From Cladopsammia gracilis (lineage: Eukaryota > Cnidaria > Anthozoa > Scleractinia > Dendrophylliidae), in assembly GCA_022457155.1 (NCBI GenBank), contig JAJGOT010000071.1:1534501-1598500 (forward strand): DNA of 64,000 nt, given 5' to 3'. The notes under the pieces were generated by a model, which was not told the DNA's origin, searched no databases, and was given only the letters and a program-made list of their open reading frames with translations. The translations under genes were made by a program, and so were the position numbers. Shown in pieces: positions 9,634-21,120 of this stretch (position 1 is its first letter; every line of letters begins with the position of its first letter).

Positions 9634-11105
9634 GGGCAATTCCAAGTGAAAGTGGAAATCTTTGAAAATTTTCAAATTTAGATTTTAAAAACAAATTAGC
9701 CACTGATGAATTCGGAGAAGTTCATTTCTTAAAACCATGATGAAAAAAATTCCATTTCTCCCCTGGGGGGTACCCACAGGGGTACAATCTGTGCTTAATA
9801 TTCTGCCACTAAGTTTGAACCCAACAAACTTAAGGTTTAGCAAAGCAATTGCATTACCATCTTGGGTTACACATTGTGATCATTGCTATTTATGAAGTAC
9901 TTTTAAATGGTATAGATCATTATGAGGTTGATCACCTTTAAACAGATTATTGATGGGGCACACATATTGTCACGGACGTTACATGACCAAATTGTCAAAA
10001 CATGAATATTTTGATCTCAGTACTTAGCAAATAATCAGAGAATAATGCCATTTGTTGTGTTCTGTTTAAGGGAACAGGAACATGGGTAATGAATTTCCAT
10101 ACCCCCTTTATTTAGGACGAAAAACGCGTCAGAGACGTTACAAAATTTTGTCAGGGGACGTTACTGACATGCATTAATATAATTAGGCCACAGACAAAAT
10201 AACTGTGTTGTTGTGCAGCTTTAAATGTCTGAAGTATCAATGTCAACCTACTGTTCCAATAATGATTCAATGGTGATCAAAAGGGGTTGAATGCTAACTT
10301 ATAAACAATTTTGTAGTTTGAAAGTACATCCGAGAGTTGATGTAACAATGTTACAGAGAACATTCAGAATGTATTACACACACCGTACGTGTTGATCGAG
10401 CAACTTTTTGAAGATCTCAGCAAAAAATATTTTCTCTCAATAAGCAGCTTAAAAGTAACAAAATCTGGTATTGTAAGGGAACAGTAAATCAAAACATCAA
10501 ATGAAATGCAACTCTCCATATAAAAGAGACAACCCGAGAACAGTAAAGTTATGTATGGACTCTGTAGTCCTAAAGAGCATGTCACCATATGAAATCTGCT
10601 GCCCCCTATTAATGTGGTCAAGTGAGAACAGAAACTTCAGTTTTGCTGGTCAAGCTCTTTTCTTTTCAATTGGTAACAAATTCGTATTACATGACATACT
10701 TCTCGTGACTTGCTGTTACCATGGCAACCATATTTTGACAGGCACGTTCTTCATAATTCAAATTGTTTCCCTTTTTAAAGAAAATCTGCTTTTATTCAGC
10801 ACTTTGTCCATCATAGTCTATTTTCTGCTGGTTTTGTTTGTTTTGATAACTTTTAAGTCAAATTTGGATGGTTTTAGAGAAATCTAAAAATCCAACTAGG
10901 CTGTCTTGCAAGATGGTAACCATTCAAAAATGATCATTCAATCACTGCATTTTAATAGGTTAATGAAGTGCGAACTTCTAGTGGGTCAGTCTCAGTTTTG
11001 TCCTATTCTGTTGAAGTTTCTTTTTTTATTTGTTTCCACAATCATGTATTTACAACCCAATATTTTAATTTAAGTTAGTTAAAATGTAAATAATTAAATA
11101 ACTAG
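9634..11105. other. Non-coding 3' flank of element A
   Basis: No gene is supported. It contains repeated GACGTTAC motifs and a CCCCTGGGGGGTACCCACAGG-type palindrome near 9760. The open frames here (for example 10364-10621) have no recognisable content. The C-terminal Cys-rich exon expected from comparison with element B is not visible here. Confidence 0.5.
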
Positions 11106-11108
11106 CAA

Positions 11109-11996
11109 TAGTCCATGAGCCAAGGCCTGGAAAAATGATTTTCGTTGCACCCCCCACGGGACATAGTGACTTTGGTATCAAATTAAAGCTTGTTGCCTGT
11201 ATTTTACGAATCTGCTTGTTGCCAATTATGTAACCTGTGCTTAAGCGAAATATATGGCCATTTCCATGGGGGGGTGGGTTGGGGATTTTGCTCCCTGTGA
11301 ATTCCACACAACATAAAATAACTCATAATTCTGATGAAACTCAACCAATTTGATTCAAATGTTCTGTGTACACATTATAGACCATCCCCAACAATTGGCA
11401 ATATGTGTCATGCATTTTCATGTTTCCATGGAAACGGCTGCCATGGAAATCTTTAAAGATATCCAGGTTTTTACTTTTCTGGCCAATTCATAATCAAAAC
11501 TTCGATTAATTAGCAGATATCTATACATTTCACTCAAAACATTTCCACTATGTCCAGAATAGACTCTGTGGGATTGGGAAACTTTCATTATTATCCTTTC
11601 GTCGTGATTTTAAGAAACAGGGCAACCATAGATAACACATATGGGGTGGTCTGGAAGCATTTTGTGCTAAAATTGTGAAAATTCATATCCAATCAACCAC
11701 TGTTCAATATTTCACCTAATATGCAGCAGTTATGCACCACACTTAGAATATCAACTTGGACACTCTAGAATTAGCAGTCCTGTTGTCATGGTAACGGTTG
11801 CTAGGGAAACTTAGAAATGTCTTAATACCTCATGAAGTTGCTTTACAGGCATATTTTCTTGCGGAAAACTACTCAAAACATTAAACAACCACTTCCAACT
11901 TGCTAACGATCTTGTATTTCAGTGAACAGTTCCTCTTGTAATATTCTTTCGTCATAACAATCTTGCTTAGCAACCTGGGAACTTGCGAATGTCATC
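11109..11996 (+). repeat. Left ~0.89 kb terminal inverted repeat of element B
   Basis: This is the reverse complement of 18098-19008, about 90 percent identical by eye with small indels. Conserved landmarks are CCATGGAAATGG next to a G-tract, GTGTACACATTATAGACCAT, and GTTACCATGACAAC-type text. The two arms have diverged independently, so the insertion is not brand new. Confidence 0.9.
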
Positions 11997-12254
11997 ATAC
12001 ATACAATGCTTGTGAACTCAAATTGTATACTCAAAGCATATCACACATTAAACACTAAATTGCATTAATTGCCGTGTGTTAAAGAAAACTAGTGCTGAAC
12101 CGCACGACTTTCCAAAAAGCTAACATGGTTTTGTTGAGCACTTGACTTATCATGACTTATGTACTGTTTATTTCACTATAATTCAGCTTCCCCGAAGGCT
12201 GCAAGGTTTTAACTTCATAAAGCATCTTTATTTTTCTTTTAAGTTTCATGTTTT

Positions 12255-14762
12255 TCAAAGAAGATCATACTCATGCACATCTTCCTCGTTGTCCTCATCT
12301 TCATCTTCGTCTTCATCTTCCTGTTGCAAAGAACAGTTTACACAGTCCTCATTGCAGGCACAAGCTTCTGTGCAAGGAAGGCCATTCTTTACACAGGAGC
12401 AGCGTCTTGAATCACATGGTCTGTTGCAGCTGCAGCACACAAGCTGCATTACACCCTCAGGGGCAGGAGCCAGATGGGACCAGACCACTTCCAGTTTTCC
12501 GTCTTTTAGTTGCCATCCTTCACCATCTGGATTTTGATTTTCAATGGACCTTTGTAAAGAATTCTTCCACAGATAGGCTTGATAGTTAGCACGTTTTATA
12601 TGGTGTTTAAGAGCTGCTTTTGTTGGGGGAAGCTGGTAAGACTGCATATTCTTGCTTTTGCAGAACATCTTATATCTGATCTCATTTATTCTTTCTTCGC
12701 CACTGCCACTGCCACTGTACAATGCACACACAAAATGCTCTACGTTTGCGATCACTTCATCTCCTGGTGGCACTGCTTCTCCGATACCCTCAAGTTTGTC
12801 TCTCATGTTTTGTTTTTCCTTCACTATCTTCAAGGCTTTCTTCTTCCCTTTCCCAACAAATGTACTAACAGTGTCACATCCGGTAAGAGCATGTAGACCT
12901 GGTAGCAGCTGGCAGATGTCTGGACCAAGTTGTTCACATACTCTTGGCACACTGATGAGGCGAGATCTGCATCATGTTCCACTGATCAATGTTATGGATG
13001 CTGAGATATTTGCCTGGTGGTAACACGCTAGAACTTCGACATCAGTATCTGATGATCTGATGGCAACTGATGTGTGTCCACAGGACGAGGCGTGATACGC
13101 ATGCAAAAACATCCTTGTGTCGGCTTCTTCTTGGTTGCTGCAAAGCTGCAAGGTTACACTGGGCACAATCTTTCCATCGACAACTTCAATCTTCGTACAG
13201 TTGTTTCCATGAGTAACAGAGTGTACGAGCTCCAATCTTCTCGGCATATTTGCTAGTTGACCACTCTTTTACGAGAAAGTGCATTAGCCTGGTTTTGTTG
13301 GTCCCATTTGACATAAACTTCTTCCACTGGCGAGGGCAGTGCTGCTGGCGACTGCTTATGGCAAAAAGGACTTGCCCGTCTCTACCTCGTTTACTTCTTT
13401 CAGTGTTCTTTATTGACAAATCAGGATACTGATCAGCGACAAAGTCTACTCTCGTTGCTGTTCCTGTAAGCGCCAAGATTTCTGTTAGAAGCACCTCTGC
13501 CAGGTCTGCAAAGCGATCAGGCACCCTTGTAATCATCTTCAACATTGCCATGGCATCTATGATGACAGCTGTTGTGTTTGGTGGTATGCTTGTCAAGCAC
13601 TCTACTCCATCTTCTAGAAGTTTCGAGAGAGCTGCCTTGTTGGTTTTAGCCAGCGAGCCATCTGACTTAGCCAGAGACCATGGGAAGAGACCAAGTTCAT
13701 GTTTCAGTAGCTCTCGAAGATCCATTTGTCGACTCTGACCAATAACCAGTAAGCGAGCAAACAAGTTCATGTCCGCTCTGATAATTACATTCCTTCCTCC
13801 CGCTTTTACCGATGTCTTCTTTTGTACATCGCGAAACGTGCCTAACTTGAGCTTTGACAGTGTCTCATAGAAGCCAACATTGTTGGTTTGAAGACGATCT
13901 GTGACGAAAGAGACCAGCGCTTTACTCCCTTTTTCCTTTGCACCCAAAAGATCACACTTCAGGCTCTCGTCAGCAACATACCCCGAACCAAGGCTGATGA
14001 GATTGTCAGATGGTTCAAATGGGTCGCACCAGTGTCGCATAACTTCCATCACTTTCCTAACATCTGCCTCATCTCTTTGCATGCGTGTGCAGCCAGTTTC
14101 CTTATGTACTTTATCCTGATCTCTGTCCATGGATACCATCACTCTGCACTTGTCTGCAAGCACTGCACGGGAGTGGGCCGTTAACATCCATCTTTGGACT
14201 GCACCTTTCCGTAGACTGAATCCCACTATACCACCCTTCGTCTTCGTGCTTCTATTCAGGGTCTGCTCAATGGTTTGGTCAACTGGTAGCTGAGAGAAAC
14301 CATGGGATGTTGACCTCTGAACGCCAAAGTTACCATCTGCTAGTAGCTGATGTGCCTCAGGGTGTGTATCTTGCAAGGACACCATGGTAACTAAATAGAC
14401 TGGTAAGTTGGTGTGGTCATAGATAAAAAACCACGGCAACATCTCTTTGACAGAATCTAGGTGGAGTTTCCAGTTGCCTTCCCGGGTAGCACGAATGAAA
14501 TTCATCAGCGTTGCCACCATTTCTAGGTACGTGTTCCAGAACGCTTTCATTGGACCATTGCTATCTTCTGAGTACTCCCTATAAAGACGGAAGAGTTCCA
14601 GGAACTCTGGATTCAAAAGTAGCTTATCAAACTTCTCTGCATCAAATGCTCTGCGGATCTCCCTCAAGGAACGTACAAGCATCACATAGTTGATTGGCTT
14701 GTCATGCTTCTGGAGCCACGTGCGGAACCCTTGCCACTGCAACTGATGCATTGCTTCAAAGA
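12255..14762 (-). pseudogene. Element B: FEN1/XPG-like nuclease and Cys-rich tail (C-terminal exon)
   Basis: The exon starts after acceptor CTTAAATTAG at about 14763 and reads VFEAMHQLQWQGFRTWLQKH onward. FEN1-family acidic motifs appear in order: VIIDAMAM (near 13560), FVADQYPDLSIKNTERSKR (13385-13445), NQEEADTR (near 13125), SDTDVEVL (near 13045) and GLHALTGCDTV (near 12880) followed by FVGKGKKKA. These correspond to the D, D, E-x-D, D-x-D and GCD positions of flap nucleases, which cleave branched DNA using two metal ions. The tail has repeated C-x-C pairs (CSCVKNGLPCTEACAC) and ends in a Glu/Asp run. A frameshift near 13225 and an in-frame TGA near 12990 interrupt it, so this copy is broken. 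Confidence 0.8.
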
Positions 14763-14763
14763 C

Positions 14764-15050
14764 GATCTAATTTAAGACAAAAAGATTTTTTTATTCACTC
14801 AGTGAATCATACAAATTTCTTCTTGGTAGAAAGGTGGGGGGGGGGGGGGGTGGGGTGCACAAGGGGACCTGTCCGTTGTGGTTCCCACCATTACGTGCTT
14901 GTTCTGTTGCAAACTATTACACAATGTTGCGATTTTTGTTCCTATTTCTCCGGGTTCCTGCAACTAGGAATCCCTCTTTTCGTCCTCTCTACTCCCACAT
15001 CCCTTATATTTCCCACACCCTTAGGGTTGAATAAAGCTTTTTTCTTTACC
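14764..15050 (-). other. Element B intron between core and nuclease exons
   Basis: The minus-strand donor GTAAAG follows CATACATAAG (about 15050) and the acceptor CTTAAATTAG lies at about 14764. It contains a long G-tract on the plus strand (14836-14850). The flanking coding text joins in frame, apart from the TGA noted for the upstream exon. Confidence 0.55.
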
Positions 15051-15067
15051 TTATGTATACGCACAGC

Positions 15068-15790
15068 TCAGTTGTAGTGTCTTCCTTCTAGTACACCAGC
15101 GACAGAACCGGAGCCGACAATACCACTTTCAACAAATATATCAGCAAGACCAGCATCCTCAAACCGTTTGCCAATAGCTGCTATGAAGGCACAGATTATG
15201 TGGAAGGAGCCCAGCCGCACTACCAGGCGTCTAAACTGCTCTTGGTTTTGCCAAATTACTTCAAGTGCTTTGGCATAAATTGCTTGATCAAGGACAATAA
15301 TGACGTCCTGCTGGTTTAGCTGGTCGGCCATTTGTAGAGACCTTCGAAGCAGAGTGTACACTGTAGGAAGCTCAGTGGGGCTGGCTTCAATGACTGGACA
15401 GTATCCGACACAGCATTCGCGTGGGGCATCACTCTTGTGCAGTTTTATGTTGAAGCTAGTCCAGGCAGGTACCACTTGTAGAAGATCTTCAGCTAATGTG
15501 AAAAGGGTGTCTTCAAATGGTTGTCTACAAAGCATCCAGCCGAAGTCTATGACTCGTGCATACTGGCTGTCCTGCGGGGTTGTCTGTGTTAGAATGTTGA
15601 CGTCAATGTCCCGTGGACTGGGGCCCTGTCGACGCCCAGAATGGAAGGGTAGAACATCAGTAGAGACACCAGTGACAGAACAACGTTTGTTACGGGGCTG
15701 GTTGTTTATCATTGCTGGTGGTTATATCGCAAGTAAGTGGTTTTCTTTGAATAACTATCCAATTGGTACAATGAGTTGTTCCTCTTCCTA
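15068..15790 (-). pseudogene. Element B: central transposase-like core exon
   Basis: The exon follows a T-rich tract and AG acceptor at about 15791. It reads VIIVLDQAIYAKALEVIW (about 15250-15300), then LVVRLGSFHIICAF (about 15195-15230), then LADIFVESGIVGSGSVAGVL (about 15085-15145). The spacing of D in VLDQ, the GSFH motif and E in VESGI resembles an RNase H-fold DDE/D transposase, as in families annotated DUF6589-like; this is an inference. The matching part of element A has VAMDQSLF and MGGLHVEM. After GRHYN a TGA (15068-15070) precedes AVRIHK and the donor GTAAAG; a relative with Arg (CGA) there would read through. A frame change occurs near 15680. Confidence 0.65.
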
Positions 15791-15846
15791 AAAAAAATAA
15801 CAATTATTGTATAAATAGCACTGTTTAGTTCCAACGTTAAACTGTG

Positions 15847-17409
15847 TTATGTATAATACTGACCTGACAATGTTTCCTCTTGCAGATCGTTGTTGTCCCA
15901 GCAGAACAACCCTGGTACACCTGAACTGCAAACACTTGGTAGTAGGACACCGTCTCTTTGTCTCTCTATCTCCTTTTCAGCAAGAGCTGTCTCAAGTTCT
16001 TCTATCTGAGTATACGATAGGCCATGTCCGAATCGGTTGAGTATAGTCACAGTCTCAGCGCTGCCAGTTAGACTCTTGACTGTTAGTGGAAGCGCTACAT
16101 GTTTAGGGGTCTTGATCCGACCTCGGCTAACACAGTGTATAACATCTTGGGACAGGGAGAGGACAAGGCGATGGACATCTGGAGAAACGTCTGAAACTCT
16201 TTTTTCACTGTAGTCTCCCTTCGAGGAAATCATCCATGCAAAAGTGTTGTATAGGAGATCGGGAACAATAGAGCTGCCATCGTCTAAGTCTTGCGGTGAA
16301 GGTGGCCATGGCATTGATGGTTTCATTTCTAGCAGTAAGCTACGCAGCAGTTTTGAAGCATGGTAAATTTGGTACGACGCTGTGTCTTGCACTTCTAGTG
16401 AATCGTCAGGAGCGTCACTCAGATTCGTATTTTCAGCACTGGCAACCAAATTTGTTGCCATGGTTTTGACAGTGTCTCCCTTTTTGACACCTGAGTAGTA
16501 TACCAATTCCGGTTGGTTTTGATTAATGGGTTGCTTAAATGACAACTTGTTTCCAAAGTGTCTATGTAGTCGGACTTTCAGTTTTGAGGATCTATAGTTT
16601 CTCGCCTCTACGCCTCTCTCATTTAGGTTATTTACGAATCGTTCTTGAAGCTGCGACATCCTAACGACCTTAGCATTGGAAATGATTTCATTTTGGACAT
16701 AACCACTGAGGCATTCAAATGCTCCCTGGTAACTGGTAGTTGTGGAATCTTCATTTTGGCAGTTTTGATCCTCAAGTTTGGACAGTCTCCTGACGCACAT
16801 ACTCCTTGTAGCAGGATCGATGGTAATTAACTTCTAGGGCAATTGTGTCTTGGCCTTTGATTTGAAGAAGTACCCGCTCGTCATTCCGTATCTGGGCTGC
16901 CTTCAAAAGAGAAGCACTACCGTACTCACTGATGTTCTGAGTGAGCGGCTCTCTCGTTCTCGCTGATGCTCTGTTCTTTTTTACCTTATCCTTTTGGCAA
17001 ACGATGCACTTTTCTACATTGAATGACTGTACCTGGGATCTGCAAACACGCTTTGGCGGTGGTTCAGTAGCAGAGAATGAAGTGTCTTCCTTACTTGAAA
17101 CACACTGAGTGGGATTTTGTTTATTTCCAATAAGTTTTGACCTTCCAGTTTATTGGTGTGGGTGTACTCTTGATAGCATTTCCTGTGATACCCTCCTTTC
17201 GGACCATTCGTCCAGTGATCTTCCATCAACAGCCATATGGCATCCTTACGCATATTGCAGCTCTCTTCAAACGTGTGCCAACTCTTTCCCGTAAATGGAG
17301 TCAATTTTCCTTGGACATTGCTTTTGATATGACAAAGGCATTTGTTCCATTGAGGCTGAGTATTGGAACTGGATGAACGTATCCTTATAAGACGATTCAT
17401 TTCAGTCAT
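15847..17409 (-). pseudogene. Element B: N-terminal Cys/His finger region and linker
   Basis: Starting near 17409, a first module has CLCHIKSN followed later by YHRKCYQEYTHT, and a second (about 16810-17040) has EKCIVCQKDK followed later by NYHRSCYKEYV. Each is a C-x2-C ... H-x3-C module, likely zinc binding and possibly DNA binding. The linker (15847-16800) contains YRSSKLKVRLHRHFGNKLSF, alignable with STRLKERLLSQLPDL of element A. The exon ends ACATTGTCAG followed by donor GTCAGT. Frame changes near 17105 and 16810 show decay, although introns cannot be excluded. Confidence 0.65.
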
Positions 17410-18097
17410 ATCCTGATTGTTTCTCTAGTAAATATTTCATTCCAGGTTCATAAACCTGTTTAAAGATAATAATGAGTCTGAGGCATTTTAAAATTAACTA
17501 AAACTTGCTCTGGAATCACTGTTCTTTTTGTCTTACTTTCGATCTATGATTCATACTTACAGATAGTCTAAAGACGAAATTCGCGTTTTGCAACAACGAT
17601 TCAATAAGATCTTAACCTTAAATATAGATTATACCGAATATTGATTAACTCTGAAGTTCGTATTTTGTCTTAAAAAGTGGAAATTTACGTGATTTTCTTA
17701 CCTTGATAATCCAAGATGCCCGCCCATCCTACTGCATCTCAAGTTTGCAAAATATCATGGGTAAATTTCGGAATGGAACCAGAACTCGTGGGGAAGGATT
17801 AGTTTAAAAGAATTCTATGTATTTTCAAATGAAATACAGTCAAAAAGTGTTGTTATATTACATTTGAAAAATTTTTAACATTTTGAATGTGTTATTATTA
17901 AAAAAGGGGTTATTAATTAGGAATTAAATACAGTAACTAGAAAAGGGAAGGTAGTATAGTCACAATTTGCAAAACTGAACTGAACTAAGATAACTCGTTG
18001 GAAATTGTCCTTAGACGTTTTTCGACTTGAGAACTCAATAATGGAAATTTTCACAAGCATTGTTGTATGTATAAAGGGATACATTCAAAAAGATATT
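17410..18097. other. Gene-free spacer in element B
   Basis: AT-rich sequence between the start of the B gene and the right arm. It should hold the promoter if the gene is autonomous, but I see no clear TATA box or other site. Confidence 0.4.
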
Positions 18098-19008
18098 GAT
18101 GACATTCCAAGGTTCCCAGGTTGCAAAGCAAGATTGTTATGACGAAAGAATATTACAAGTGGAACTGTTCACCGAAATACAAGATCTTTAGCAAGTTGGA
18201 AGTGGTTGTTTAATGTTTTGCGTAGTTTCCCTCAAGAAAATATGCCTGTAAAGCAACTTCATGAGGTATTTGGACATTTCTAAGTTTCCCTAGCAACCGT
18301 TACCATGACAACAGGACAGCTAATTCTAGAGTGTCCAAGTTGATATTCTAAGTGTGGTGCATAACTGCTGCATATTTGGTGAGATACTGAACAGTGATTG
18401 ATGGGATATGAATTTTCACAATTTTAGCACAAAATGCTTCCTGACCACTCCATACGTCTTATCTATGGGTGCCCTGTTCCTTAAAATCATGATGAAAGGA
18501 TAATAATGAAAGTTTCCCAATTCCAGAGAGTCTATTCTGGACATAGTTGAAATGTTTTGAGTGAAATTTATAGATATCTGCTAATTAATCGAAGCTTTGA
18601 TTATGAATTGGCCAAAAAGGTAAAAACCTAAATATCTTTAAAGATTCCCATGGCAACCGTTTCCATGGAAACATGAAAATGCATGACACATATTGCCAAT
18701 TGTTGAGGATGGTCTATAATGTGTACACAGAACATTTGAATCAAATTGGTTGAGTTTCAGCAGAATTATGAATCATTTTATATTATGTGGAATTCACAGG
18801 GAGCAAAATCCCCAACCCACCCACCCCCCCCCCCCCCCCATGGAAATGGCCATATATCTCGCTTAAGCACAGGTTACATAATTGGCAACAAGCAGATTCG
18901 TAAAATACAGGCAACAAGCTTTAATTTGATACCAAAGTCACTATGTCCCATGGGGGGTGCAACGAAAATCAATTTCTAGCCACTTTTCAGAACTTGGCTC
19001 ATGGACTA
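18098..19008 (-). repeat. Right ~0.91 kb terminal inverted repeat of element B
   Basis: The partner of 11109-11996. It contains an uninterrupted C-tract at about 18823-18839 where the left arm has a shorter G-tract. Confidence 0.9.
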
Positions 19009-19011
19009 CAA

Positions 19012-21120
19012 TAACAGTTACAGTTTTTATCAGTTCGCTGCAAGCCTTTGATGCCTCATCTAGCATAGTCCACCTCGGAGACCAGCCTTCTGGTGATTGT
19101 TGCCAACCCCACTCTGACGGACGTGGGAGTTCCTGCATAGGTTCCAGCGCTTGACCCCATACATGACCTGCTTGATAGGCTGCTCCGTTAACGAGCTGTT
19201 CAAGGGCGGCTTGCGTTGGCGGGATATTTTCAATACTTCTATTGCCTTGTGCAAATAAAGCTTGTCTGGCTTCGTTGACTGTCTGTTGAGCGCACGTTCA
19301 GCTATACATTACAACAACAAATCGCTCCAAGAGACGACATTGTTCCTCAGAAACAGTTTCTTGTGGAGATGACAACACTTGAAAGGTTTCAGTGACTTCA
19401 GGATTCGACTTCCAAGCTTGAAAAGCTGTCTTTTTTTCTTTACCGGAAAGGTATGACACAGAGTCACACCCTGTGACAGCATGAAAAAATGGGAGGGCTT
19501 CACACTGCTGTTGAGTTAGACAGTTGGCGACCTTGTGGACTGGTATATGTCTGAAATGGTTACCAACTCCAAAGGCAATCCACAGCTCTTGTAGATCCAG
19601 CTGTTTTGCATACGCTATGGCAAGTACCACAACATCAGTGTCAACCGTCCTGATCAGGACCTTTTTAAGACCTCTGGCTGATGCGTGCTTCACATGGATG
19701 AAGATCCTTGTGTCCGCCTCCTCGTGGTTGCAGGGGGTAAGACCTTCTGTCTCTACTGGAGAAGAGCTGAGCACGTCAATACCAGATGTAGTGATAACCT
19801 CCACCCCTGGCAGCTGGATTGCAGTCACACTGCTAAGTATTGAAACAGCTCGTTTTTGTTTTCGTCTGATCGCAGAAAGCTCTTCCAGTTGTCTGGAATG
19901 GGTGCATTATCGCACACTCGTATTCGGACTCCCGATCCTCTCGTCTCCCTTGTGCTTCTTTTTAAGCTGTTCTCGAAGTATCAATCCCATATCAAATCTA
20001 CTCTCTTGACATTCTGGGCTTGTTTGATGACATAATCAAGAAATACAGTTGCGTAGTCCTTAAATGTCTTAGAATTCCCAGGTTGTAGCATGTTAACAAT
20101 TGCAGCAGCATCAAAGACTTTGACATCAACGTCTGGACGCTCTACTGTAGTCGAAGCTTCAAGTACCTGGACTAAGTCTGATTTTTGTCCAGAACGGATT
20201 TTGCCAGCGCAAGAAAGTGAGGGGGGACTGGCATGATTTTCATGTTTAAAAAATTCTTGAAGATTACCTTCTCTTGCTTGACACGCGAACAGATTGCAGT
20301 CGTTCTTAAGTGCTGAAATTTGATTTCTTGTCTTGTTACTTGCTGACTTTTCTTGTTTAGATGGATGGTATCAGTTATTGCTTTGGAGCATTTAACCAGC
20401 CTCTCTTCTACAAACTGATCGTACTGAGACTGTCCCTTTTGCTTAGCTGTCTTGATCGTTTGGACGACACATTCCGGCATAATTTGCTTTGTATCCAGCG
20501 CAATCAGTTGGGTTCTATCTTCCATAAAAGGGTTTCCCATTTCCTCAAGTACACTGATAAGTCCTTGGACATCGTTGGAAAAGGCCTTTTGGACGGATGG
20601 TACTTGCTCGTGATGACGTTTGTCAGAAGGTTTTGTGGCTTCAAAGGTAGACTCAAACTCGTTTACCACCCGTGCGGTTTCAGGCCCAGCTACCATCCAG
20701 TGCTTAAGGGCAGATGGACTTTCTGTGAGACCTACAGCTCCTCCATCGCCTTTGATTGCCTCGTTCTGCTGTTCGTGGTTATGGTCTAACGCGATCAACG
20801 AGAAGAAGTGCTGAGTTTTCTGAACTACAAATTTCCCCTGAACAAATTCAGCAAACACTGAGGGAAGCTTTTCTTTTAGCATCATCATGTCCCGTATGTG
20901 TACTGGCAGCCATCTGGAGTAGTTATACAAGTCCAGTGCAAACATCCAGGGTGTTAGTTTGCTAAGAGCTTCAACATAAAGGTGGAAGTTTCCCTCTCTG
21001 ATGGATCTGACAAACTCTAAAACAGTCAGCTCGAGCTCTAGTACTGTTGCCCAGAACTGAAATTGTGGGTGATCATCTCTCTTCCTTTGAACCCATGTTG
21101 AAAAATCAACATCGCAGAGC
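19012..21120 (-). pseudogene. Element A: FEN1/XPG-like nuclease half, truncated by element B
   Basis: After a frameshift near 21115 the text resumes as WVQRKRDDHPQFQFWATVLE and continues through 20172. FEN-like motifs follow: VFDAAAIVNML (near 20110), VKRVDLIWD (near 19990), HEEADTRIF (near 19720), VDTDVVVLA (near 19640) and AVTGCDSVSYLSGKEKK (near 19465). They parallel element B motif for motif. A TGA at 19981-19983 falls directly after LIWD. The C-terminal part (PSEWGWQQSPEGWSPRWTML) runs up to the insertion point of element B at 19008. No Cys-rich tail is seen, so it is lost, spliced from elsewhere, or was never present. Confidence 0.75.

Larger units (their letters stand above)
11109..19008 (-). 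mobile_element. Inner large DNA transposon (element B), Academ-like, nested in A
   Basis: Inverted arms of about 890-910 bp begin TAGTCCATGAGCC at 11109 and end GGCTCATGGACTA at 19008. CAA lies directly outside both ends (11106-11108 and 19009-19011), a candidate 3-bp target-site duplication. It sits directly after the last recognisable coding text of gene A, so B inserted into A. Its interior encodes, on the minus strand, a diverged paralogue of the A protein with introns. Length 7.9 kb, close to the ~7.4 kb of A. Confidence 0.8.

Noticed and set aside
12142..14184. Plus-strand open frames of 60-131 codons across the element B gene (for example 12142-12537)
   Set aside because: They are antisense shadows of the minus-strand nuclease exon; Ser/His runs mirror its acidic tail.
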